Assembly (NCBI RefSeq): GCF_014851675.1
Contig: NZ_JACVAE010000001.1
Span: 2,356,001 to 2,420,000, forward strand
Length of the DNA stretch: 64,000 nucleotides
Reading direction: 5' to 3'
From: Rhizobium sp. ARZ01
GTDB taxonomy: Bacteria; Pseudomonadota; Alphaproteobacteria; Rhizobiales; Rhizobiaceae
Below, one piece after another: positions 53,561-64,000 of this stretch (within the stretch, counting starts at the first letter, position 1; the number at the start of each line of letters is the position of its first letter). Made by a program: the position numbers and the translations under genes. Under the pieces are notes generated by a model. The model had not been told where the DNA came from. It searched no databases and saw nothing but the letters and a program-made list of their open reading frames with translations.

Positions 53561-54775
53561 ATGACCATGACTTCAACCGCCCCCTGGACCAGCGAAAAGC
53601 CGACGGCCGTACTCGTTCTTGCCGACGGAACCGTGATCGAAGGCAAGGGCATCGGCGCGACCGGAAAGGTCCAGGCCGAAGTCTGCTTCAACACCGCGCT
53701 GACCGGCTACCAGGAAATCCTGACCGACCCCTCCTATCTCGGCCAGATCGTCACGTTTACCTTCCCCCACATCGGCAACATCGGAACCAATGACGAAGAT
53801 ATTGAAGACCTGACACCGGCCGCGCGTCACGGCGCAGTCGGCGTGATCTTCAAGGCCGACATCACCGATCCCTCGAACTACCGCGCCGCCAAGCACCTCG
53901 ACGCCTGGCTCAAGGCTCGCGGCATCATCGGCCTTTGCGGTATTGACACGCGCGCGCTGACCGCCTGGATCCGCGAGAACGGCGCGCCGAACGCGGTGAT
54001 CGCCCATGACCCGAGCGGTGTCTTCGACATCGAGACGCTGAAGGCGGAAGCCAGGGCCTGGAGCGGCCTCGTCGGCCTCGACCTTGCCAAGGTGGCCTCC
54101 TCCGGCCAATCCTCGCGCTGGAGCGAGGAGCCCTGGGTCTGGAACGAAGGCTTCGATGACCTCGCAGACGGCGACGCCAAGTACAACATCGTCGCTCTCG
54201 ACTTCGGCGTGAAGCGCAACATCCTGCGCCTCTTTGCCTGCCTCGGCTGCAAGGTCACCGTGATGCCGGCAACCTCGAGCACCGATGAAGTACTGGCGCA
54301 AAAGCCGGATGGCATCTTCCTATCCAACGGCCCGGGCGATCCGGCCGCGACCGGCGAGTACGCCGTGCCGGTGATCCAGGACCTGATCAAGTCCGGCATC
54401 CCGATGTTCGGCATCTGCCTCGGCCACCAGATGCTCGGGCTTGCCGTCGGCGCCAAGACCGAGAAGATGCACCAGGGCCATCACGGCGCGAACCATCCGG
54501 TCAAGGACCACACCACCGGCAAGGTCGAGATCGTCTCGATGAACCACGGCTTCGCCGTCGCCTCCGACTCATTACCGGCGGGCGTCGAGGAAACGCACGT
54601 TTCGCTCTTCGACGGCACCAATTGCGGCCTGCGGCTGACCGGCAAGCCGGTGTTCTCGGTACAGCATCACCCGGAAGCCTCGCCCGGCCCGCAGGACAGC
54701 CACTACCTCTTCCGCCGCTTCATCAACCTGGTGCGCGAGAAGAAGGGCGAAGAAGCGATCCCCGAACGGGCGTGA
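53561..54775 (+). CDS. carA: Carbamoyl-phosphate synthase small subunit
   Basis: 404 residues. The N-terminal small-chain domain has VLVLADGTVIEGKGIGATGK, AEVCFNTALTGYQEILTDPS and YLGQIVTFTFPHIGNIG. The class I glutamine amidotransferase domain has IFLSNGPGDPAATGEYAVPV, MFGICLGHQMLGLAVGAKTE with the catalytic Cys, and FSVQHHPEASPGP with His and Glu. It strips ammonia from glutamine and channels it to CarB. An alternative ATG two codons later is equally placed. It ends in a clear terminator. carB lies 4.5 kb downstream in the same direction, separated by three genes on the other strand, so the two subunits are expressed from separate promoters. Confidence 0.98.
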   Translation: MTMTSTAPWTSEKPTAVLVLADGTVIEGKGIGATGKVQAEVCFNTALTGYQEILTDPSYLGQIVTFTFPHIGNIGTNDEDIEDLTPAARHGAVGVIFKADITDPSNYRAAKHLDAWLKARGIIGLCGIDTRALTAWIRENGAPNAVIAHDPSGVFDIETLKAEARAWSGLVGLDLAKVASSGQSSRWSEEPWVWNEGFDDLADGDAKYNIVALDFGVKRNILRLFACLGCKVTVMPATSSTDEVLAQKPDGIFLSNGPGDPAATGEYAVPVIQDLIKSGIPMFGICLGHQMLGLAVGAKTEKMHQGHHGANHPVKDHTTGKVEIVSMNHGFAVASDSLPAGVEETHVSLFDGTNCGLRLTGKPVFSVQHHPEASPGPQDSHYLFRRFINLVREKKGEEAIPERA

Positions 54776-54800
54776 GCGCTTCGGCAGAGCAGAATTTTGA

Positions 54801-54835
54801 AAGGCCCGGGGCGGTTGCACGCTCCGGGCCTTTTT
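54801..54835 (+). terminator. Intrinsic terminator of carA
   Basis: AAGGCCCGG and CCGGGCCTT form a 9-bp stem with a 14-nt loop, followed by TTTTT, 26 bp after the carA stop. Confidence 0.9.
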
Positions 54836-54874
54836 CGTTCGAGGTGGCCTGCAAACGGCTAAGAGAACCGCAGC

Positions 54875-56260
54875 TTAGGCTGCCTGCTCACGCCCCTCCC
54901 GCGACAGTAGTACGTAGTATCGCCAGCAGAGCATGACGGCAGCGGCGGCGAGCCCGAAGAGGAAGCCGAGCCAGACGCCGATGCCGCCCAGGCCGAGGGG
55001 AAAGGCGAAAATCCATGCGCAGGCAAATCCGATCGGCCAGTAGGCGATCAGCGCCAGGATCATCGGCACGCGCGTATCCTTCAGCCCGCGCAAGAGGCCG
55101 GCGGCGATCACCTGCAGACCGTCGACAAGCTGGAAGATGCCGGCGATGACGACGAGCGGCCCGGCATAGGCAAGCACTTGGGCCGCCTCAGGTGACTGCC
55201 GGTCGAGGAAGATGCCGGCGAGCGTCGTCGGCATCAGCGCAAAGAGCACCCCGCCGGCAACAGCAATCACGCAAGCGACGACGGTTACAGAAATCGATGC
55301 CCTGACCACGCCGACGTGGTCGCCTTTACCGCGCGCCACGCCGACACGAACAGTTCCTGCCTGTGCGAGGCCATACGGAATCATGAAGGCGATCGAGGCG
55401 AGTTGCATGGCTATGCCATGTGCGGCAAGCTCGATCGTGCCGATCGAGCCCATCAAGAGCGAGGCAACGGTGAACAGGCTGACTTCGGCGAGAATGGTCA
55501 GGCTGATCGGCAGGCCGAGATGCAGCACCTCGAAGAAGGCCGGCCAGTCAGCGCGCCAGAAGCGCACGAAAAGCTCATAACGCCGCATCTCCGGCCGGCT
55601 CTGGACATAGGCCACGATCAGAATGAACGACAGCAGGTTTACGCCGAAGGAGACGATCGCCGCCCCCTCCATGCCGAGTGCGGGCAGGCCGAAATGGCCG
55701 AGCACCAGCGCATAAGCGAAGATGGCGTTGACGATCAGGATGACGATGGTGATCTGCAGGATGATCCCCGCCTTGCCATGCGCGCTGACGAGCCCGCGCA
55801 GGGTCATGAAGAGCAAGGCCGGCGGCATGCCCCAATGGGCGATCGCCAAGTACTTGTGCGCAAGGGCTGCCACCTCCGGCTTCTGGTCGGCAAACAGCAG
55901 GATGGTCTCCGCATAGGAGAAGATCGGCACAGTCAGCAGCGAATAGAGCAGTACCGCCCACATGCCCATGCGCACGGAGCGACGGACGGACACCACGTCG
56001 CCGCGGCCATAGGCCTGCGCGACCATCGGGATGACGGCCGTGGCAAAACCCGAGCCGAAGATGAAGATGGTGAAATAGAACTGGCCCGCAAGCACCATCG
56101 CCGCCAGATGCGCAGCACCCAGCCGACCGAGGATGACGACATCGGTCGTGTGGATGCCGAGTTGGGCCAGCTGCGCACCGACTAGCGGGACGCCAAGGGT
56201 GAGCGTGGCGCGGACATGAGCCGCCCAACTGTTGTCTTCGCGCTTTGCGATTGTGTGCAT
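54875..56260 (-). CDS. MATE-family efflux transporter (NorM-like)
   Basis: 461 residues from ATG 56260 (MHTIAKREDNSWAAHVRATL); the frame extends to 56311. Twelve hydrophobic helices are visible, starting TLGVPLVGAQLAQLGIHTTD, the MATE hallmark of a polar residue-containing first helix. FGSGFATAVIPMVAQAYGRG and FMIPYGLAQAGTVRVGVARG are the paired signature loops of the two lobes. It exports cationic compounds with Na+ or H+. It is the downstream one of two adjacent efflux-type genes on the minus strand between carA and carB, separated by 190 bp, so not necessarily one operon. Confidence 0.92.
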   Translation of the reverse strand: MHTIAKREDNSWAAHVRATLTLGVPLVGAQLAQLGIHTTDVVILGRLGAAHLAAMVLAGQFYFTIFIFGSGFATAVIPMVAQAYGRGDVVSVRRSVRMGMWAVLLYSLLTVPIFSYAETILLFADQKPEVAALAHKYLAIAHWGMPPALLFMTLRGLVSAHGKAGIILQITIVILIVNAIFAYALVLGHFGLPALGMEGAAIVSFGVNLLSFILIVAYVQSRPEMRRYELFVRFWRADWPAFFEVLHLGLPISLTILAEVSLFTVASLLMGSIGTIELAAHGIAMQLASIAFMIPYGLAQAGTVRVGVARGKGDHVGVVRASISVTVVACVIAVAGGVLFALMPTTLAGIFLDRQSPEAAQVLAYAGPLVVIAGIFQLVDGLQVIAAGLLRGLKDTRVPMILALIAYWPIGFACAWIFAFPLGLGGIGVWLGFLFGLAAAAVMLCWRYYVLLSREGREQAA

Positions 56261-56452
56261 GATTCTGCTACCTTTCGGTCGCTTCCGACCATATCGGCGC
56301 ATGCCGATCAATCGATTTGCGTTGATTCATCGATCAAAAATGTAAAAGTGGCGCGAAAGCGCACTCTTTCGAGAAAGAATTCGGCGAAATTGAAGCGGAT
56401 ATCGCCGGATCGAACTCCGATTCCGGCAAAAATGCATTGAAACGAAAAGGCC

Positions 56453-57709
56453 TCAGGTCGCCGCTTCGACCGCTTCCGCCCCCTCGCCCGGTCGCCCCCG
56501 AACCTTCAGGACGAACACCGCGACGCCCGACAGCAGGATGACCGCGGCCAGCGCATAGGGCGCACCGGCAAACGAAAAGGGTGCCGCAGGTCCGGTGAAA
56601 AAGCCGAACATCTGCGTGAAGATTAGCGGACCGATGATCGTGGTGATGCTGGACAGGCTCGAAAGCGCGCCCTGCAGCTCGCCCTGCGCCGAGGGCGGGA
56701 CCTTGGCGGCTGCGATCGAGCGCAGCGGCGGATCGGCCAGGTTCTCGATCGTCGTCATCACGATGACCGCATAGACCATCCACCCCTGCCATGCTGCCGC
56801 ATAGCCCGCAAGTCCGAGTACCGAGAACGACAAGCCAAGTGCCACCGTTCGCCATTCGCCGAGCACGGGCACGACCCGCGGCAGAAGGAATGCCATGACG
56901 AGGGCGGCACCGACGCCGAAAATGCCGAGCGATAGCCCGATCTGCCCCTCCGACCAGCCATAACGATAGGCCGAGACGAAAGACCAGACGGCCGGATAGA
57001 CGGAATGGGCAAGCCAGTAACAGAAGAAGACAAGCATCACCCAGATGAGACCGGGGTAGCCGCGCATCTGCTTCAGGGCGCCGAGCGGATTGGAGCGCGC
57101 GAACTCGAAGCGGCGGCGATGCTTCTCCTGCAGGCTCTCCGGCAGCAGTGCCCAGGCGATAGCAAAGTTGAGGAAGGCGAGAAGTGCCGCACCATAGAAC
57201 GGAACGCGCGGTCCGAACTCGCCGAGCAAGCCGCCAATGACGGGGCCGAGAGCGAAGCCGGTACCAAAGGCGATGCCTATACGGCCAAAATTCTTCGCCC
57301 GCGTCTTGTCGGTGCTGACATCGGCGATATAGGCGGCGGCCGTACCGAAGCTCGCGCCACTGATCCCAGCCAGCACCCGGCCGACGAACAGCATCCAAAA
57401 GCTTGTGGCGAGCGCACAGATCAGATTGTCGATGGCAAAGGTCAGGACGGAGACGAGCAGGACCGGCCGCCGGCCGAACCGGTCAGACAGATTGCCGATG
57501 AGCGGCGCGAACAGGAATTGCATGGCGGAATAGACGAACAGCAGCCATCCCCCGTCGATCGCCGCCGTACCGATGTCCGCACCGGTCAGTTGTTCCAGAA
57601 ACGCCGGCATCACCGGCATGATGATGGCAATGCCGATAACATCGAGGAACATGATCATGAAGACGAGGACGAGGCCGAGGCCCCGGCGGACGTTTCTTTC
57701 ATCGTTCAT
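56453..57709 (-). CDS. MFS efflux transporter, TetA-like
   Basis: 418 residues from ATG 57709 (or 421 from 57718). Twelve membrane helices. The first reads [20 protein letters not shown] with the D of the TetA subgroup, and motif A is [16 protein letters not shown] between helices 2 and 3. [20 protein letters not shown] and [19 protein letters not shown] (motif C-like) follow, all typical of tetracycline/H+ antiporters. The closest relatives are TCR/Tet MFS proteins; actual tetracycline export is not implied. No TetR gene is beside it. It is divergent from nothing and reads toward the MATE gene. Confidence 0.9.
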   Translation of the reverse strand: MNDERNVRRGLGLVLVFMIMFLDVIGIAIIMPVMPAFLEQLTGADIGTAAIDGGWLLFVYSAMQFLFAPLIGNLSDRFGRRPVLLVSVLTFAIDNLICALATSFWMLFVGRVLAGISGASFGTAAAYIADVSTDKTRAKNFGRIGIAFGTGFALGPVIGGLLGEFGPRVPFYGAALLAFLNFAIAWALLPESLQEKHRRRFEFARSNPLGALKQMRGYPGLIWVMLVFFCYWLAHSVYPAVWSFVSAYRYGWSEGQIGLSLGIFGVGAALVMAFLLPRVVPVLGEWRTVALGLSFSVLGLAGYAAAWQGWMVYAVIVMTTIENLADPPLRSIAAAKVPPSAQGELQGALSSLSSITTIIGPLIFTQMFGFFTGPAAPFSFAGAPYALAAVILLSGVAVFVLKVRGRPGEGAEAVEAAT

Positions 57710-57945
57710 CGGAGGCATCCCAGCGCAAAAGCCGCAGGCAAATCATGGAAACCGCGTCATAATGCAGAAAGAGGCGCGAAACAATCCGTGAACATTTGAA
57801 TTTTCGTGATGAAAACCATCAATTGGGCTTCGACCAACTAGAGTGGCAACAGGAGGCGGCCACCAGTCTCCCGATAGAAAATCTCGCTCCGTTGCGCTGT
57901 TTCACCGGCGTGCGCGGCCAGCTCGCGGTGGTCACACGGTCAGCT

Positions 57946-58887
57946 TTAGGGAGTACCCACACTGAACGTGTCGCAGTCCTGCACCCGGCCGCTGTCGAAG
58001 CCGCGCTTGAACCAGCGCTGGCGCTGCTCGGAGGTGCCGTGGTTGAAGCTCTCCGGCACGACATAGCCCTGCATGCGCTTCTGGATCGTGTCGTCGCCGA
58101 TCTGGACCGCGGCGTTCAAGGCCTCCTCGAGGTCCCCGGCGCTCAGCAATCCCTTTTGCTCGGTATATTTGCCCCAGATGCCGGCATAGCAATCGGCCTG
58201 CAGCTCGACGCGGATCGACATCTCGTTGGCCTCCGCCTCGCTCATCTGCTGGCGGGCACGATTGAATTTCGGCAGGACTCCGGTGAGGTTCTGGACGTGA
58301 TGGCCGACCTCGTGGGCGACGACATAGGCCTGGGCGAAATCGCCGGCGGCATCGAACCGGTTGGCCAATTCATCGAAGAAGGCCATGTCGAGATAGACCT
58401 TGTGGTCGCCCGGGCAATAGAAGGGACCGGACGCAGACGAAGCAAAGCCGCAGGCCGACTGGATCGAATTGGCGAAGAGCACGAGTTTCGGCTCCTCGTA
58501 CTGGGCGCCGCTCGCCTGGAAAATGCCGTTCCAGACATCCTCGGTTTCCGCGAGCACGGTCGCCATGAACTGCTTGGTTTCCTCCTGCGCGGGCGAATTC
58601 GCATGGCTCGCGCTTTCGGTCTGCTCGAATCCCGGCAGGTTCACCTGCCCGCCGCTACCGCCAAGCACCTGCAGCAGGTCGACACCCATCATCCGCAGGA
58701 TGAAATAGAGCGCGACCAGGAAAATGATCGTGCCGAAGCTCAGACCGCCGCCCGCACGGCGCGGCCCGCCGCCCATCGGGATTCGGAAGCCGCCTCCCCG
58801 GCCAAACGGGCTGTTGCCCAACCCGCCCCCACCGGCACCACGCTGATCCTCGACGTTGCTGGACTGACGGCGGCCCTTCCACTCCAT
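57946..58887 (-). CDS. Neutral zinc metallopeptidase (YpfJ family)
   Basis: 313 residues from ATG 58887, preceded by GGGAGTTCGATC. MEWKGRRQSSNVEDQRGAGG begins a Gly/Arg-rich cytoplasmic tail. One membrane span follows (FGTIIFLVALYFILRMMGVD), then the peptidase domain: FYCPGDHKVYLDMAFFDELA and YVVAHEVGHHVQNLTGVLPK with the HExxH zinc site, followed by SIRVELQADCYAGIWGKY with the third ligand (E in VELQAD). This is the whole signature of the YpfJ/zinc_peptid family. Its physiological substrate is unknown; the domain should face the periplasm. Confidence 0.93.
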   Translation of the reverse strand: MEWKGRRQSSNVEDQRGAGGGGLGNSPFGRGGGFRIPMGGGPRRAGGGLSFGTIIFLVALYFILRMMGVDLLQVLGGSGGQVNLPGFEQTESASHANSPAQEETKQFMATVLAETEDVWNGIFQASGAQYEEPKLVLFANSIQSACGFASSASGPFYCPGDHKVYLDMAFFDELANRFDAAGDFAQAYVVAHEVGHHVQNLTGVLPKFNRARQQMSEAEANEMSIRVELQADCYAGIWGKYTEQKGLLSAGDLEEALNAAVQIGDDTIQKRMQGYVVPESFNHGTSEQRQRWFKRGFDSGRVQDCDTFSVGTP

Positions 58888-59233
58888 GATCGAACTCCCT
58901 TGCCGCGACGGCACTCCTGCACGATGTCCGGACGCATCTTATAAGGTCTTTGCAGAACGCAAAAGTACCGAGTTGGTTGCTTTAACCAGCCGGGCTCGTC
59001 GTCGGCCGATAACGAAGCGCCCATCCGGTCGAGCGAGTGGGAGGTGGTAGCGTCACACCTGTTTAAGAACACCTTTGGAGAATCTCCCGTTTCCATCATT
59101 TTCGGGGTTCCTCTCCGGCTGGCATTTGCCTATAAGCCGCTTCTAGCCTTTAAAGACGATAGCCTTCGCGCCCCGGCCGGTGATCTCCCACCCTGGCCGG
59201 TTTTTCGCGCAGCGTACGAGAACGGATAGAGCC
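58888..59233. promoter_or_regulatory. carB upstream region
   Basis: 346 bp between divergent genes containing the carB promoter. TTGCCTATAAGCC-type sequence near 59126-59138 could be a -10 (TATAAG). No known operator was recognised. No open frame here has support. Confidence 0.35.
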
Positions 59234-62716
<3,483 letters not shown>

Positions 62717-62951
62717 GCCCAATTGTAACCTGGGCGGCGTTGGTGCGGCGGCATGTAGAAATGCATGCAACACGCCACGCCGCCAAGGTTCTCCGGTGGT
62801 TGCACGAAAATCGCGGGGAAAAGACGCCGGTTCACAGGCAGACAGCTACGGGAAGCCCTCGCTGTTCTTTGCATAGCCTGTCGGCCACCACCGATTAAAC
62901 TGGCTTTTGTTCGCCGGTTTCTGCTATAAGCGCCGTTCAAACAGTTCTGCG

Positions 62952-62977
62952 GGTTCCGGGAGTAATGCCCCGGAAAC
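62952..62977 (+). terminator. Hairpin with T-rich tail in greA leader
   Basis: GGTTCCGGG and CCCGGAAACC pair with one bulge around a 7-nt loop and are followed by GTTTTATTTTG. It sits 235 bp after carB and 62 bp before the greA start, so it may end carB transcription or act as an attenuator in the greA leader. Confidence 0.55.
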
Positions 62978-63039
62978 CGTTTTATTTTGCGTGCGTGCCA
63001 GTGGAAAGCCGGACGGCGCGATTGGAAGGACAGGATAAA

Positions 63040-63516
63040 ATGGTCGAAAAGGTACCGATGACTCAGGGCGGTTTCGTCAAGCTGCAGGAAGAACTGCGCT
63101 GGCGCCAGCAGGAGGAGCGCCCGCGGATCATCGAAGCAATTTCCGAGGCGCGCGCCCATGGCGATCTTTCGGAGAATGCCGAATACCATGCCGCCAAGGA
63201 AGCGCAGAGCCACAACGAAGGCCGGATCAGCGAACTGGAAGATCTCGTTGCCCGCGCGGAGGTCATCGACCTGTCGAAGATGTCCGGCGACAAGGTCAAG
63301 TTCGGCGCCAAAGTGAAGCTTGTCGACGAAGACACCGAGGAAGAGAAGACCTACCAGATCGTCGGCGACCAGGAAGCCGACGTGAAGGCCGGCCGTATCT
63401 CGATCTCCTCCCCGATTGCACGCGCCCTGATCGGCAAGGAAGTCGGCGATTCGATCGAAGTGAATGCGCCGGGCGGCTCGAAGGCCTACGAAATCCTCGC
63501 CGTCACCTGGGGCTGA
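63040..63516 (+). CDS. greA: Transcription elongation factor GreA
   Basis: 158 residues from ATG 63040 ([20 protein letters not shown]), preceded by GGACAGGATAAA. The N-terminal coiled coil has [20 protein letters not shown] and [17 protein letters not shown], with the acidic tip ([11 protein letters not shown]) that enters the polymerase secondary channel. The C-terminal FKBP-like domain has [20 protein letters not shown] and [18 protein letters not shown]. It stimulates transcript cleavage in backtracked complexes. The order carB-greA-lpsB is familiar from Sinorhizobium. Confidence 0.97.
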   Translation: MVEKVPMTQGGFVKLQEELRWRQQEERPRIIEAISEARAHGDLSENAEYHAAKEAQSHNEGRISELEDLVARAEVIDLSKMSGDKVKFGAKVKLVDEDTEEEKTYQIVGDQEADVKAGRISISSPIARALIGKEVGDSIEVNAPGGSKAYEILAVTWG

Positions 63517-63527
63517 ATGCCCTTCTG

Positions 63528-64000
63528 ATGACGGCCTCCATGGATAAGCGCACGGCACGCGTCGACATCGCCGATGTCGACGTCATCGCGCCGAACTTCA
63601 AGCGGCGCCTTTCCGGCGTCACCTCGACGATCGTCCAACTGGTACCGATGCAACGGGCCATTGGTCAGCGCGTGGCGACCCTTGGCCCCGGACTGCCGGC
63701 GGACCTGCCGCATATCCGCTTCCGCGACCTCCTCTCCCTCTGGCGTCTGCCGGCCGGCCGCAGCCATCGCGTCTGGCACGCCCGCCGCAACACCGAGATG
63801 CTGCCTGGAATCTTCTTGCGCGACGTCCTGCGCATGCCGCTGAAGCTGCTCTTCACGTCCGCCGCCCAGCGCCGCCATAGCCGCTACACGAAGTTCCTCA
63901 TCCGTCGGATGGATGCAGTGATCGCGACGAGCGTCCGCTCCGGCTCGTTCCTCGAAGTTCCGCACACGGTCGTTCAGCACGGCGTCGACCTTGAGCGCTT
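63528..64000 (+). CDS. lpsB: LPS core glycosyltransferase LpsB, 5' part (cut by window end)
   Basis: The frame is open from ATG 63528 (MTASMDKRTARVDIADVDVI; a second ATG is at 63540) to the window end, giving about 157 residues. APNFKRRLSGVTSTIVQLVP, TLGPGLPADLPHIRFRD, RVWHARRNTEMLPGIFLRDV and MPLKLLFTSAAQRRHSRYTK, then RRMDAVIATS...GSFLEVPHTVVQHGVD match the N-terminal domain of S. meliloti LpsB as I remember it. LpsB is a GT4 mannosyltransferase of the lipopolysaccharide core needed for symbiosis and peptide resistance. It starts 11 bp after greA. The catalytic C-terminal domain is outside the window. Confidence 0.88.
   Translation, partial: MTASMDKRTARVDIADVDVIAPNFKRRLSGVTSTIVQLVPMQRAIGQRVATLGPGLPADLPHIRFRDLLSLWRLPAGRSHRVWHARRNTEMLPGIFLRDVLRMPLKLLFTSAAQRRHSRYTKFLIRRMDAVIATSVRSGSFLEVPHTVVQHGVDLER

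Overview
The window looks like a chromosomal segment of a member of the Rhizobiaceae, closest in feel to Ensifer/Sinorhizobium. The evidence is the greA-lpsB junction at the right edge, the sigma-70, primase, carA and carB genes, and families common in rhizobia (DUF930, DUF6494, DUF2277, DUF1254, GYD). It falls into an accessory part (about 1-26 kb) and a conserved housekeeping part (about 26-64 kb).

Accessory part. Two related mobile elements are partly visible. Element A runs off the left edge and ends near 1902: antirepressor remnant, res-like array, small serine recombinase, membrane protein, paired GGTACAC repeats, and a copy of the 3' end of a tRNA-Arg. Element B (about 15.96-21.8 kb) has a tyrosine integrase, a shortened Rha-type antirepressor, four tandem 35-bp repeats, a ParB-like protein, a shortened BRO-N antirepressor, a res-like array with a second serine recombinase, a membrane protein, and the same GGTACAC pair and tRNA-Arg tail. 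Two decayed IS3-family elements (2.27-4.52 kb) lie just right of element A.

Between and beyond the elements is a surface-polysaccharide locus. gmd, a colC-type epimerase/reductase and colD form a minus-strand operon. With manC they give a complete route from mannose-1-phosphate to GDP-L-colitose; colD carries the histidine that replaces the PLP lysine in this dehydratase. The locus also holds a discoidin-domain protein with an HxRxGD transferase motif, an IS-truncated second transferase of the same type, a 1235-residue TPR/CDP-glycerol phosphotransferase/GT4 fusion, a sialyltransferase-like protein, and tagD followed by another TagF-like gene. It therefore appears able to supply both colitose and glycerol-phosphate, an unusual mix for an alphaproteobacterium, and it is interrupted by element B.

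Housekeeping part. In order: a branched-chain amino-acid-type binding protein, a Cache chemoreceptor, small DUF proteins, rpoD, the threonine catabolic pair kbl-tdh, recQ, a LysR regulator divergent from a TauE-type exporter with a 10-7-10 palindrome between them, a 2TM channel-like protein, galM, an Lrp regulator divergent from an EamA transporter, an HdeA-like chaperone, dnaG, a gene frameshifted at an A8 tract, yqeY, carA, two drug-efflux-type transporters, a zinc metallopeptidase, carB, greA and the start of lpsB. dnaG and rpoD, usually neighbours, are about 13.6 kb apart here but in the same orientation.

No rRNA, complete tRNA or CRISPR array was seen.
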